Positions 30,705 to 40,169 of a DNA stretch of 64,000 nucleotides are shown here, in pieces. Source of the stretch: an uncultured Phascolarctobacterium sp. (GTDB taxonomy: Bacteria > Bacillota > Negativicutes > Acidaminococcales > Acidaminococcaceae); NCBI GenBank assembly GCA_900541915.1, contig UQLS01000005.1, forward strand, positions 1-64,000. Direction: 5' to 3'. The notes beneath the pieces were generated by a model. It made no database searches, was not told the DNA's origin, and was given only the letters and a program-made list of their open reading frames with translations. Numbering within the stretch: position 1 is the first letter of the stretch; every line of letters begins with the position of its first letter. Position numbers and translations under genes: made by a program.

Positions 30705-32783
30705 TTGTTCAATATTTTTAACCACAATATGAACTCAAGGGTGGATACGAATTTTTATCTGGTAATCATCGTAATAATGGCAGTGGCTGCCTGTTATTTC
30801 GAGCCTTATTTTATTCCACCTGCTTTGCTGATTGTAGGTGTTACCTACTATTTCAGTCAGCGTAATCGTATTTACAAGGAAATATATTTCAGCAGTTATC
30901 TGGATAATATTATCCGTAATATTGAACGCACCAATCATTTTGCTATCCGTAAGCTGGATATAGGCATGGCTGTATTTTCCCGTGAGGGTAAGCTGCAATG
31001 GTCTAATGACCTTTTCCAGGAATGGATTGGCAAAAAGAGTCTGGAAGGAAAAAAGCTGGAAGATATCCTGCCGCTGCCGGAAAATGCTTTTGAACTGCTC
31101 AGCGTTAAGGATGGAGAAAAAAGCATCCAGATGGATGGGCGTTATTACCTCATGAAGTATTATCGGGTTCAGACCCAGGAAAAACCGTCTAAAAAAGGTG
31201 ATGAGAGCAATATCAGCGGTCTGATGATTTACCTTGAGGACGTTACGGAATTTGAACTGCTCAGGCAGAAATATGTTAATGACAGATTGTGCCTGGCTTA
31301 TGCCCGCTTTGATAACTATGAAGATGTTACCAGGGGCTTGACGGAAACTAATATTGCCAATCTGAATGGTGAGGTTAACGAGCTTTTAACTAAATGGGTA
31401 GCAGATCAGCATGGCTTTATCTGCCGTATGAATAAAGAGTTGAGCCTGATTGGTTTCTCTCAGTCAGCTGTACTGGATTTGATTGACAGCAAATTTGCTA
31501 TTTTGGACCGTGTGCGTGAAGTGCGTGCCGGAAATAAGATTCCGCCGACTATCAGTATCGGTATTGCGTGTGACGGACTGACGCTGGAAGATTTGATGCA
31601 GAATGCCAATAAGGCTTTATATCTGGCGCTAGGCCGCGGCGGTGACCAGGCTGTAGTAGCTCAGAACAAGAATATGCAGTTCTTTGGCGGTACCAGTGCC
31701 GTAACTGCTAAGAATACCAGGGTGCGTGCGCGTATTGTGGCGCAGACCATCCATGAGCAGATTCAGGCTGCAGATAAGGTATTCGTTATGGGACATGTCA
31801 TGGAAGACTATGACGCGCTGGGCGGCGCTGTAGGTATGGCAAAACTGGCCTTGTCTCTGCATAAGGAAACCTATATCGTCATCAGCGGCAAGAGCGATAC
31901 TTTTGAGAAAATTGCTGAGGTATTAAGCCGCGATGATGTAAATCTTAATGAAAATGACAGCCGTTATCTTGATATAACCATTGGTGAAGAAGAAGCGCTG
32001 AAATATATTACACCTAAGAGTCTGCTGATTTTGGTAGACCATCACAGAGCGATGATTACAGCCAGCAAGAAAGTACTGGAAAGCGTTCCGACCAAGATTA
32101 TTATTGATCATCATCGCCGTGCGGAAGACCTTATCAGCGATACGGTGCTGCTGTATCTGGAGCCGTCTTCGTCTTCTACAAGCGAGCTGGTAACAGAGCT
32201 GGTTGGTTATTTTGATGATCGTCTGGATATAACTCCCGGCGAAGCAACGGTAATGTATGCCGGTATTGTATTGGATACCAAGCATTTTGCCGTGCAGACC
32301 GGTGCACGTACCTTTGAGGCAGCGGCTTTGCTGCGCCGCAGCGGTGCCAATACCGATATGGTGCGGATGCTGTTTAAAGATGATATGGAGTCGCTGCAGC
32401 TGAGGGCAAGACTGTTGGCGGATGCCAAGCTTCCTGCTGCCGGCATAGCGATTTCTGTATATAAAAATGCTAAAAAAGAAGTCAGGTCTTCCATTCTGGC
32501 GGCTCAGACTGCCGATACCCTGATTACCATTAACGGTGTGTATGTCGGTATTGCCATTGTTGAATATACCGATGGTTCCGTGGGTGTAAGTGCCCGCAGT
32601 GACGGCAGTGTTAACGTGCAGGTAATTATGGAAGAACTGGGCGGCGGCGGTCATCAGACAGTTGCCGGAGTACAAATTGACAATATGCGCGCTGCGGATA
32701 TTGAACCGCAGATTGTCGCATTAGCAAAAAAACAGTTAGAGGAGCGAGAGAACAATGAAAGTGATACTGTTACAGGATATTAA
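30705..32783 (+). CDS. gdpP: Cyclic-di-AMP phosphodiesterase GdpP
   Basis: A protein of about 692 residues with two N-terminal membrane helices, then a PAS domain (about 70-150), a degenerate GGDEF domain (about 170-300, TISIGIACDG), and a DHH-DHHA1 catalytic module. The DHH site appears as MEDYDALGG and ILVDHHRA. The C-terminal DHHA1 has EELGGGGHQTVAGVQ. It hydrolyses c-di-AMP to pApA, controlling wall and osmotic responses. The usual MGHKNPD motif is MGHVMED here, with the second Asp kept. TTG 30705, with GGTGG before it, is the likely start; GTG 30693 is an alternative. It overlaps rplI by 29 bp. Confidence 0.9.
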   Translation: MFNIFNHNMNSRVDTNFYLVIIVIMAVAACYFEPYFIPPALLIVGVTYYFSQRNRIYKEIYFSSYLDNIIRNIERTNHFAIRKLDIGMAVFSREGKLQWSNDLFQEWIGKKSLEGKKLEDILPLPENAFELLSVKDGEKSIQMDGRYYLMKYYRVQTQEKPSKKGDESNISGLMIYLEDVTEFELLRQKYVNDRLCLAYARFDNYEDVTRGLTETNIANLNGEVNELLTKWVADQHGFICRMNKELSLIGFSQSAVLDLIDSKFAILDRVREVRAGNKIPPTISIGIACDGLTLEDLMQNANKALYLALGRGGDQAVVAQNKNMQFFGGTSAVTAKNTRVRARIVAQTIHEQIQAADKVFVMGHVMEDYDALGGAVGMAKLALSLHKETYIVISGKSDTFEKIAEVLSRDDVNLNENDSRYLDITIGEEEALKYITPKSLLILVDHHRAMITASKKVLESVPTKIIIDHHRRAEDLISDTVLLYLEPSSSSTSELVTELVGYFDDRLDITPGEATVMYAGIVLDTKHFAVQTGARTFEAAALLRRSGANTDMVRMLFKDDMESLQLRARLLADAKLPAAGIAISVYKNAKKEVRSSILAAQTADTLITINGVYVGIAIVEYTDGSVGVSARSDGSVNVQVIMEELGGGGHQTVAGVQIDNMRAADIEPQIVALAKKQLEERENNESDTVTGY

Positions 32784-33201
32784 AAGCTTAGGTAAAAAAG
32801 GTGATATTGTAGAAACTGCTGAAGGTTATGGCCGCAACTATCTGCTGCCGCGCAAATTAGCTAAAGAAGCTAATGCAGCTAACTTAAATCAGGCTAAGCA
32901 GGATAAAGCTACTGCAGCTCATCGTGCTGCACAGCAAAAAGATGAAGCAGTAGTATTGGGTGCACAGGTACAGAAAGTAGTAGTACATCTTAAAGTGCGT
33001 TTAGGTGATAACGGCAAAATGTTTGGTTCCGTTACTTCCAAAGATGTAGCAGAAGCTTTGATTAAACAAACCGGTATTCAGATTGACCGCCGCAAGGTAG
33101 AGCTGAAAACTGCTGTTAAAGGACTGGGCGAATACACTGCTGTAGCTAAACTGCACACTGATGTAACTGCTGAGTTCAAAGTAATCGTAGAAGCAGAATA
33201 A
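32755..33201 (+). CDS. rplI: 50S ribosomal protein L9
   Basis: This 148-residue protein begins MKVILLQDIKSLGKKGDIVETAEGYGRNYLLPR, the L9 signature, followed by the long helix and the C-terminal domain (DNGKMFGSVTSKDVAEAL). It binds 23S rRNA near the L1 stalk. Its ribosome site (GAGGAG) lies in the end of gdpP, with a 29-bp overlap. It is one base before dnaB. Confidence 0.96.
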   Translation: MKVILLQDIKSLGKKGDIVETAEGYGRNYLLPRKLAKEANAANLNQAKQDKATAAHRAAQQKDEAVVLGAQVQKVVVHLKVRLGDNGKMFGSVTSKDVAEALIKQTGIQIDRRKVELKTAVKGLGEYTAVAKLHTDVTAEFKVIVEAE

Positions 33202-33202
33202 A

Positions 33203-34570
33203 ATGATGGAAGAAAAATCACCGAGAGTACCGCCGCAGAATATTGAGGCCGAGCAAGCTGTTTTATGTGCTATGCTCATAGATAAAGAGGCTATTGCCCG
33301 GGTAACAGAAATTTTAAATGGTGATGATTTCTACCGTGAGGCGCACAGGGTCATCTTTAATGTGATGACTGAGCTGTATGGTAAAAATGAAGCTGTTGAC
33401 CTGATTACTGTTACTGATGCCTTAAAACGTGATAATAAGCTGGAGGATGTAGGCGGTATCGCCTATGTTACGGCTTTGGCTAACGCTGTGCCTACGGCAG
33501 CTAATGTTAAGTACCATGCTGATATCGTGGCAGAAAAATCTGTTTTGCGACAGCTGGTGCGTGTATCTACAGAAATTGCTGCTATGGGCTACGATGCTGA
33601 CGAAGAGGTAAACGTCCTCATCGACAAAGCGGAAAGCAGGATTTTAGAGATTTCCAACCGCAAGAAGAAATCCGATTTTACGCCTATCAGCGATGTGCTG
33701 ATGGAATCTGTACAGGGCATTGAAAAACTGCTGAATAATAAAGGTGGTCTTACCGGCATTCCTACGGGCTTTGTTGATTTGGATAAGCTGACTTCCGGTT
33801 TGCATCCGTCTGATTTTATTATTTTGGCGGCACGTCCTTCTATGGGTAAAACAGCCTTTGCTCTGAATGTAGTGCAGAATGTTGCTTTGCGCGCACATAA
33901 AAAGGTGGGCGGAAGTCCGCGTTCTGTTGCTTTTTTCAGCTTGGAAATGAGCAAGGAGCAGCTGGTAAATCGTATGCTTTGCGCTGAGGCTAACATTGAT
34001 TCGCAGCGTCTGCGTATTGGTGAAATGGCGGACAAGGATTGGGATTCCTTGTGGGGTGCCTGCGACAGTATGAGCAAGGCTAAGATATTTATTGATGATA
34101 CGCCCGGTATTACTGCTATGGAAATGCGTAGCCGTGCCAGAAGACTTAAGGCCGAGCATGGTCTTGATTTGATTGTAGTCGACTATCTGCAGTTGATGCA
34201 GGGCAGTGGCAAACGTAATGTCAGCGGCGACAGACAGCAGGAGGTTTCAGAAATTTCCCGTTCATTGAAGGCTTTGGCCCGTGAACTGGATGTGCCTGTT
34301 ATTGCTTTGTCACAGTTAAGCCGTGGCGTAGAAGCGCGCCAGGTAAAACGTCCTATGCTAAGTGACCTGCGTGAATCCGGCTCTTTGGAGCAGGATGCCG
34401 ATATTGTAGCTTTTCTGTATCGTGAAGATTATTACAATCCAGAAACAGAAAATAAGAATATTACAGAGCTTATTATTGCTAAGCATCGTAATGGTCCGGT
34501 GGATACAGTTAACCTGTTCTTCCACAAGCAATTTACCAAATTTGTCGGCTTTGCCAAAAGACAGGAATAA
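33203..34570 (+). CDS. dnaB: Replicative DNA helicase DnaB
   Basis: This 455-residue hexameric helicase has the N-terminal domain PPQNIEAEQAVLCAMLIDKEA and the RecA-like core with Walker A ARPSMGKTAFALN near residue 215. SLEMSKEQLVNRM, VVDYLQLMQ (Walker B) and DLRESGSLEQDADIVAF follow. Length is normal and no intein is present. Order rplI-dnaB is that of Bacillus and most Firmicutes. Confidence 0.96.
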   Translation: MMEEKSPRVPPQNIEAEQAVLCAMLIDKEAIARVTEILNGDDFYREAHRVIFNVMTELYGKNEAVDLITVTDALKRDNKLEDVGGIAYVTALANAVPTAANVKYHADIVAEKSVLRQLVRVSTEIAAMGYDADEEVNVLIDKAESRILEISNRKKKSDFTPISDVLMESVQGIEKLLNNKGGLTGIPTGFVDLDKLTSGLHPSDFIILAARPSMGKTAFALNVVQNVALRAHKKVGGSPRSVAFFSLEMSKEQLVNRMLCAEANIDSQRLRIGEMADKDWDSLWGACDSMSKAKIFIDDTPGITAMEMRSRARRLKAEHGLDLIVVDYLQLMQGSGKRNVSGDRQQEVSEISRSLKALARELDVPVIALSQLSRGVEARQVKRPMLSDLRESGSLEQDADIVAFLYREDYYNPETENKNITELIIAKHRNGPVDTVNLFFHKQFTKFVGFAKRQE

Positions 34571-34573
34571 AAG

Positions 34574-34606
34574 AATCGGTCTGTATGTTTCATACAGGCC
34601 GATTTT
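34574..34606 (+). terminator. Terminator after dnaB
   Basis: A 14-bp stem, AATCGGTCTGTATG/CATACAGGCCGATT with one G-T pair, is followed by TTTTG. Confidence 0.8.
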
Positions 34607-34621
34607 GTATGTGAGGATAAA

Positions 34622-35251
34622 ATGGAGATTGAAAGATTTACTGCGGCAGATATACTTCCGGCAGCTAAGTTAACCAATATTGTATGGGGAGATGAGCTGC
34701 TTAATGAAGCTGCGGAGCTGAAAAACTTTATTTATGAAGCGATGGTGCGTTATTACTGCCGTAATTTTCATTATTCAGCTAAGCTGATGCACGAAAATAA
34801 GATGCAGGGTTTTCTGCTGGCAGGTTTGCCGACAGATAAGGCTGCTGACAAGCTGTGGCTGGAACAAGGCATGGCAGCTTTTTCTGGCAGAGAACAACAG
34901 CTTATTTATGAATACAGAGAATATCTGCTGTATAATGGCAGAAATTTGCATAAGCAAGCTGCTGATACAGATTTACTGCTGTATCTTTTCGTCAGTATGG
35001 TGCCTGGCGGCGGCAGCAGATTATTGGCTAATGCTGTAAAACTGGCACAATTAAGTAAAAAATCAGCACTTTTATTGTGGGCTGATGAAACCTGCGATTA
35101 TGATTACTATTATAAACGTGATTTTACGCTGGTAGAAAAATTTAATAATAATAAAATGTCATTGTTAGGAGAACAGAATACGGTTATTTTTAAGAAAAAA
35201 CTGAACAAAAACCCGAACATTATTAGAGTAAAAAGTAAAAAATATTCATAA
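34622..35251 (+). CDS. GNAT-like hypothetical protein
   Basis: This 209-residue protein begins MEIERFTAADILPAAKLTNIVW, reminiscent of GNAT acetyltransferases. GFLLAGLP and LLLYLFVSMVPGGGSRLLANAVKLA resemble the beta4 and acetyl-CoA loop region, though the usual Q/RxxGxG/A motif is only loosely kept as PGGGSR. No target can be named. It ends before the purB promoter and is probably an independent gene. Confidence 0.55.
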   Translation: MEIERFTAADILPAAKLTNIVWGDELLNEAAELKNFIYEAMVRYYCRNFHYSAKLMHENKMQGFLLAGLPTDKAADKLWLEQGMAAFSGREQQLIYEYREYLLYNGRNLHKQAADTDLLLYLFVSMVPGGGSRLLANAVKLAQLSKKSALLLWADETCDYDYYYKRDFTLVEKFNNNKMSLLGEQNTVIFKKKLNKNPNIIRVKSKKYS

Positions 35252-35254
35252 CTA

Positions 35255-35283
35255 TTGCTATAAATTAGATAAAATGATATGAT
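35255..35283 (+). promoter_or_regulatory. purB-purA promoter
   Basis: TTGCTA (35255-35260) and TATGAT (35278-35283) are spaced 17 bp. The purB start is about 65 bp downstream of the expected transcription start. Confidence 0.55.
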
Positions 35284-35353
35284 AAAGAAGGATAATTTTT
35301 GACTTTTTCATGATTTTGGAAAAATATAGGTACACTATGGGGGGCTTATAAGA

Positions 35354-36646
35354 ATGATTGAGCGTTATACTCATCCTGAAATGGGTAATATTTGGACTTT
35401 GGAAAATGAATTCCGAACAATGCTGAAGGTTGAAATTCTGGCTTGCGAAGCAATGAACAAGCTGGGAATCGTACCGGATGATGCATTAAAAGATATTCAA
35501 ACCAAAGCAGATTTCCGTATTGAACGCATTAAGGAAATTGAAGCTGTTACCAACCATGATATTATTGCGTTTTTGACCAATGTTGCTGAATATGTTGGCG
35601 ATGCTTCCAAATATATTCACAAAGGACTTACCTCCAGTGACGTTAAGGATACTGCTCTGTGCTATATGATGGTACAGGCTGCTGATCTTTTGCTGAGCCA
35701 TCTGGAAAAATTCCATGCAGTACTGAAACGCCGTGCGGCAGAACATAAGCATACCATTATGATTGGACGTACTCATGGTATCCATGCTGAACCAATGACC
35801 TTTGGTCTGAAATTTGCTTTGTGGATGGATGAAACTGAAAGAAACATTGCCCGTTTGAAACAGGCAAGAGAATTTGTTGCTGTAGGCAAGCTTTCCGGTG
35901 CCGTAGGAACTTATTCCAATATTGATCCTTTTGTAGAGCAGTATGTTTGTGAAAAATTAGGTTTGAAACCTGCACGTCTGGCAACTCAGGTTATCCAACG
36001 TGACCGTCATGCTGACTTTATTACTACACTGGCAATTATCGGCTCTTCCTTAGACAAGATGGCAACTGAAATCCGTAACCTGCAGCGTACCGATATCCGT
36101 GAAGCTGAAGAATATTTTGCTCCCGGACAGAAAGGCTCTTCTGCTATGCCGCATAAACGCAACCCTATTACCTGCGAGAAAGTTTCCGGTATGGCAAGAC
36201 TGCTGCGCGGTTATGCAATCGCTGCTTTGGAAGATATCACTCTGTGGCATGAAAGAGATATTTCTCATTCTTCCGTAGAACGTGTTATCCTGCCGGATGC
36301 AACTATCGCTCTGGACCACATGCTGAGAAAGTTCACCAATATTATAGATAAACTGCTGGTATATCCTGATGCAATGCTGGCTAATATGAATAAGACCGGC
36401 GGCCTTATTTTCAGCCAGAACATCCTGATTGCATTGGTAAGCAAAGGTGTATTGCGCGAAGATGCTTATAAATGGGTACAGCGCAATGCTATGGCACGCT
36501 GGCTGGAAGGTGCTGACTTCAAAACTAATGTAGAAAACGATCCTGACATCAAAAAATATCTGACTGATGAGGAAATCGAGCATTGCTTCGATCCGAAACC
36601 GATGCTGCGTAACATTGACCTGATTATGTCAAGATTTGGATTATAA
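35354..36646 (+). CDS. purB: Adenylosuccinate lyase
   Basis: This 430-residue fumarase-superfamily lyase acts twice in purine synthesis (SAICAR and adenylosuccinate cleavage). It has TSSDVKDTALCYM, MIGRTHGIHAEP, the catalytic-Ser loop GQKGSSAMPHKRNPI and a short C-terminal domain. It is 17 bp before purA, giving the AMP branch in one unit. Confidence 0.95.
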   Translation: MIERYTHPEMGNIWTLENEFRTMLKVEILACEAMNKLGIVPDDALKDIQTKADFRIERIKEIEAVTNHDIIAFLTNVAEYVGDASKYIHKGLTSSDVKDTALCYMMVQAADLLLSHLEKFHAVLKRRAAEHKHTIMIGRTHGIHAEPMTFGLKFALWMDETERNIARLKQAREFVAVGKLSGAVGTYSNIDPFVEQYVCEKLGLKPARLATQVIQRDRHADFITTLAIIGSSLDKMATEIRNLQRTDIREAEEYFAPGQKGSSAMPHKRNPITCEKVSGMARLLRGYAIAALEDITLWHERDISHSSVERVILPDATIALDHMLRKFTNIIDKLLVYPDAMLANMNKTGGLIFSQNILIALVSKGVLREDAYKWVQRNAMARWLEGADFKTNVENDPDIKKYLTDEEIEHCFDPKPMLRNIDLIMSRFGL

Positions 36647-36663
36647 GATAAGGGGAGACTATT

Positions 36664-37953
36664 ATGTCATCTGTAATTGTTTTAGGTGCCCAGTGGGGCG
36701 ATGAAGGAAAAGGTAAAATCGTCGATTATTTGGCTCAGCGTGCTGATGCTGTTGTACGTTATTCCGGCGGCTCCAATGCCGGCCATACCGTAGTGGTAGA
36801 TAATGTATCCTATAAGCTCAGATTGCTTCCTTCCGGAGTACTGTTCAAGGATAAGGTAAATGTGCTTGGTAATGGCGTAGTTATCAATCCCGGCGTAGTA
36901 CTGCAGGAAATTGAAGGTATGAAGGAAAAAGGCATCGACTGCAGTAATTTAAAAATTTCTGACCGTGCCCACGTTGTTCTGCCGTATCATCAACGTCTGG
37001 ATGAGCTGCAGGAAAATGCTCTGGGACAGAATAAGATTGGTACTACCAAAGGTGGTATCGGTCCCTGCTACATGGATAAGGTAGCTCGTGTAGGTATCCG
37101 TGTCTGCGATTTGATGGAACCCGATACTTTTGCTGCTAAACTGAAAATCAATCTGGAAGCTAAAAATCAGATTATTACTAAAATCTACGGCGGCGAGCCC
37201 TTTGACTACGAAACCGTACTGAAAGAATATCTGGATTATGCTGAAAAACTGCGTCCCTATGTTACCGATACCGGCGTAGTTATGGATGAACTTTTTGAAG
37301 CTGATAAAAAAGTTTTGTTTGAAGGCGCACAAGCTACTTTCCTTGACATTGACCATGGTACCTATCCGTATGTTACCAGCTCCAATCCGACTGCCGGCAA
37401 TGCCTGCACAGGCAGCGGCATTGGTCCCAGAAACATCGATCATGTTGTTGGCGTAGTAAAGGCTTATACTACCAGAGTTGGTGAAGGTCCTTTCATTACC
37501 GAGCTGCATGATACTGACGGCCCCGGCAATCAGATTCGTGAAACTGCACATGAATATGGTACTGTTACTGGCCGTCCTCGTCGCTGCGGCTGGCTGGATG
37601 CATTCATGCTGCATTACAGCGCTCGTCTGAACAGCCTGGATTATCTGGCAATCACCAGACTTGATATTCTGGATCAGATGCCGGTTATCAAGATGTGCGT
37701 AGGCTACAAGATTGGTGATGAAGTACTGAAACGTATTCCTGCAAGCCTGAATGTACTTGCTCAAGCTGAGCCTATTTATGAAGAATTTGAAGGCTGGATG
37801 ACCGATATCAGCGGTATTCGTGAATATGATAAGCTGCCGGAAAATGCTAAAAAATATCTGCAGCGAATCAGTGAAGTTTCCGGTGTGGAACTGGGCATTG
37901 TCTCTGTAGGTCCTAACCGTGAACAAACCATTGTTTTAAAAGAATTACTGTAA
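36664..37953 (+). CDS. purA: Adenylosuccinate synthetase
   Basis: This 429-residue GTP-dependent ligase makes adenylosuccinate from IMP and aspartate. It has GAQWGDEGKGKIVD, GSNAGHTVVV, TTKGGIGPCYMDKVAR, VGEGPFITEL and GRPRRCGWLD. It follows purB and ends at a strong terminator. Confidence 0.96.
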   Translation: MSSVIVLGAQWGDEGKGKIVDYLAQRADAVVRYSGGSNAGHTVVVDNVSYKLRLLPSGVLFKDKVNVLGNGVVINPGVVLQEIEGMKEKGIDCSNLKISDRAHVVLPYHQRLDELQENALGQNKIGTTKGGIGPCYMDKVARVGIRVCDLMEPDTFAAKLKINLEAKNQIITKIYGGEPFDYETVLKEYLDYAEKLRPYVTDTGVVMDELFEADKKVLFEGAQATFLDIDHGTYPYVTSSNPTAGNACTGSGIGPRNIDHVVGVVKAYTTRVGEGPFITELHDTDGPGNQIRETAHEYGTVTGRPRRCGWLDAFMLHYSARLNSLDYLAITRLDILDQMPVIKMCVGYKIGDEVLKRIPASLNVLAQAEPIYEEFEGWMTDISGIREYDKLPENAKKYLQRISEVSGVELGIVSVGPNREQTIVLKELL

Positions 37954-37956
37954 ATT

Positions 37957-37987
37957 AAAAAGCCTGCCGTATGGCAGGCTTTTTTTA
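37957..37987 (+). terminator. Terminator after purA
   Basis: AAAAGCCTGCC/GGCAGGCTTTT forms an 11-bp stem around GTAT, with a T-run. Confidence 0.88.
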
Positions 37988-38016
37988 TGCTTATTTTTCA
38001 TGATAAAAGAAAAACC

Positions 38017-38046
38017 TTGCCTGCCCCTTTATAAATACGATATAAT
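38017..38046 (+). promoter_or_regulatory. Promoter of the CofE-like gene
   Basis: TTGCCT (38017-38022) and TATAAT (38041-38046) are spaced 18 bp. Confidence 0.6.
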
Positions 38047-38109
38047 TACTATGTATTAGTATGATTTAGCAAGAGAATGATTATAGTAAATCTAAGCTCT
38101 GGAGGTAAA

Positions 38110-39303
38110 ATGATGGAAAGAAAAGTAGGTACTGTAGTAAGAGGCATCCGCTGCCCGATTATCAGAGAAGGAGACGATGTGGCGGCTATTGTTGTTGACA
38201 GTGTTATGGAAGCAGCAAAGGCAGAAGGTTTCCAGCTGCGTGACAGGGATGTTATTTCTGTAACTGAGTCCATCGTGGCACGTGCACAGGGCAACTATGT
38301 TTCTGTTGATACTATCGCAGCTGATGTTCGTAAGAAGCTGGGCGGCGAAACTATCGGCGTTATTTTCCCCATATTGTCCCGTAACAGATTTTCTGTTTGT
38401 CTGAAAGGTATTGCCCGCGGTGCTAAGAAAATCGTTCTGATGCTTAGCTATCCCAGCGATGAAGTGGGCAATGCTTTGCTTACTTATGATCAGCTGGATG
38501 CAGCAGGCATCAATCCGTACAGTGATGTATTAACCTTAGAACAATATCGTGAGCTGTTCGGTGAAAATAAACATGAATTTACCGGCGTAGATTATGTGGC
38601 TTATTATGGTAATCTGATTCGTGATGAAGGTGCAGAGGTAGAAATTATCTTTGCTAACCAAGTGAAGACCATTCTCAATTATACTGATAGTGTTTTAACC
38701 TGTGATATTCATACCCGTGCACGTACCAAACGTCTGCTGAAAGCAGCAGGTGCTAAAGTTGTATGCGGCTTGGATGATATTATGACCGAATCTATTGACG
38801 GCAGCGGTTATAACAGCCGTTATGGGCTTTTGGGCTCCAATAAAGCTACTACTGAGCAGGTAAAACTTTTCCCGCGTGAATGCCAGGATATGGTGGAAGC
38901 TGTTCAAAGCAAGATTCTGGAGCTGACTGGCAAACATGTAGAAGTAATGGTTTATGGTGACGGCGCGTTTAAAGATCCTCAAGGCAAGATTTGGGAGCTG
39001 GCTGACCCGGTTGTATCTCCGGCCTTTACTACTGGACTTGTAGGTACTCCTAATGAATTGAAGCTTAAATATCTGGCTGATAATGATTTTAAAAATCTCA
39101 GCGGCAAAGATTTGCAGGAAGCAATTTCCAAACGCATCAAAGAAAAAGATGGCAGCTTGGTAGGCAGCATGGTTTCTCAAGGAACTACTCCCAGACAATT
39201 AACTGATTTAATTGGTTCTTTGTGTGACTTAACCAGCGGTTCCGGTGATAAAGGTACTCCTGTAGTGCTTGTACAAGGCTATTTTGATAATTTTACCGAC
39301 TAA
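38110..39303 (+). CDS. CofE-like F420-0:glutamate ligase family protein
   Basis: This 397-residue protein matches the CofE fold: RGIRCPIIREGDD at the start, RDVISVTESIVARAQG, GVIFPILSRNRFSVCLKGIARG, and VVCGLDDIMTESIDGSGYNSRYG. CofE adds glutamates to coenzyme F420-0, but Negativicutes are not known for F420, and no other cof gene is here. It is longer than archaeal CofE. A glutamyl ligase acting on another cofactor or peptide is therefore likely; this is inference. The start follows GGAGG, with ATG at 38110 or 38113. Single gene. Confidence 0.75.
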   Translation: MMERKVGTVVRGIRCPIIREGDDVAAIVVDSVMEAAKAEGFQLRDRDVISVTESIVARAQGNYVSVDTIAADVRKKLGGETIGVIFPILSRNRFSVCLKGIARGAKKIVLMLSYPSDEVGNALLTYDQLDAAGINPYSDVLTLEQYRELFGENKHEFTGVDYVAYYGNLIRDEGAEVEIIFANQVKTILNYTDSVLTCDIHTRARTKRLLKAAGAKVVCGLDDIMTESIDGSGYNSRYGLLGSNKATTEQVKLFPRECQDMVEAVQSKILELTGKHVEVMVYGDGAFKDPQGKIWELADPVVSPAFTTGLVGTPNELKLKYLADNDFKNLSGKDLQEAISKRIKEKDGSLVGSMVSQGTTPRQLTDLIGSLCDLTSGSGDKGTPVVLVQGYFDNFTD

Positions 39304-39319
39304 AAATTAGAAAAAATTC

Positions 39320-39348
39320 TTGACAAATAAAGTGGATGTAAGTATAAT
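39320..39348 (+). promoter_or_regulatory. Consensus promoter of tRNA-Lys
   Basis: TTGACA (39320-39325) and TATAAT (39343-39348) are perfect hexamers spaced 17 bp, 30 bp before the tRNA. Confidence 0.9.
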
Positions 39349-39377
39349 AATATTGTTGCTGATACAGCAACTGATGT

Positions 39378-39453
39378 GATCCACTAGCTCAGTCGGTAGA
39401 GCACCTGACTTTTAATCAGGGTGTCCCGCGTTCGAGTCGCGGGTGGATCACCA
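39378..39453 (+). tRNA. tRNA-Lys (anticodon TTT)
   Basis: The cloverleaf is complete: a 7-bp acceptor helix (GATCCAC with GTGGATC), a D arm GCTC/GAGC, and a 5-bp anticodon stem CCTGA/TCAGG. The loop CTTTTAA has anticodon TTT at 39411-39413. The T arm is CCGCG/CGCGG with TTCGAGT. The 3' CCA is encoded. Confidence 0.97.
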
Positions 39454-39470
39454 TTTTTATTTTATAAAGA

Positions 39471-39506
39471 AAAGACCTATGTTTAAAACATAGGTCTTTA
39501 TTTTTT
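39471..39506. terminator. Bidirectional terminator after tRNA-Lys
   Basis: AAAGACCTATGTT/AACATAGGTCTTT is a 13-bp stem with A-rich and T-rich flanks. It also ends the converging channel gene. Confidence 0.85.
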
Positions 39507-40157
39507 TACACTGTTTAACCATATGCCTACAGCAACGACATTTATAAATTGTGCCAGAAAAGCCTGCATAATACTAAGCATCTTGATAAAAGGTGTAAGA
39601 GGGACAAGGTCACCATAACCAATTGTAAGCATGGTTGTACCGCTGAAATAAAGTGAATTAATATAACCGTAGTACCTGTTAACACATTGGTATTGTTGGG
39701 TAGTGGAATCATAGTTCCAAAAGGGTTCTATTCCTTTGATAAGCTGGTGCTCACAAAAGAGATTTTCGAGATAAATAAATGGCTCTGAGATTACGATATC
39801 TTTTAAGGAAAGATAATTTTCGATGCTTAAAAAGAAATAATAAATATTACCAAAGGTAAACCAGAGCATCAGATATGAGAAGATTATCAACAGCAACTTC
39901 TTTGTCCCATGGAAGTTACTTTTAATGGATGACCAGATACTGATACTGATAAAACTGAATAAAAGCGTAATTAAGATGAGCACTATGATCAGCAGAGCAA
40001 GAGGGGAAAAGGAATTGTTTTTTATAACGATATATTCAAAAAGAAAGCTGGATATTATTGGTGAGCAGCCTAATAAGAATAGTGCGAATAAAAAATAGTA
40101 AAGGTTTTCCTGTAATAGTTTGGTGTAGAAACGTTTTAGATGAAAGATATTGAACAT
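39498..40157 (-). CDS. Two-TM-type potassium channel
   Basis: This 219-residue membrane protein has about four hydrophobic segments. The pore carries the K+ filter in TMLTIGYGDLVPLTP near residues 178-192, preceded by YFSGTT and followed by the inner helix. No RCK domain is attached. The N-terminal basic start (HLKRFYTKLLQ) faces the cytosol. It resembles small Ion_trans_2 channels. It is divergent from nothing close; a DnaA-box cluster lies directly upstream. Confidence 0.8.
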   Translation of the reverse strand: MFNIFHLKRFYTKLLQENLYYFLFALFLLGCSPIISSFLFEYIVIKNNSFSPLALLIIVLILITLLFSFISISIWSSIKSNFHGTKKLLLIIFSYLMLWFTFGNIYYFFLSIENYLSLKDIVISEPFIYLENLFCEHQLIKGIEPFWNYDSTTQQYQCVNRYYGYINSLYFSGTTMLTIGYGDLVPLTPFIKMLSIMQAFLAQFINVVAVGIWLNSVKK

Positions 40158-40169
40158 ATAAACCTCAAA

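Noticed and set aside
36949..37926. Long open frame antisense to purA (325 codons)
   Set aside because: It is a shadow of strongly biased purA codons, has no ribosome site and no recognisable motif.
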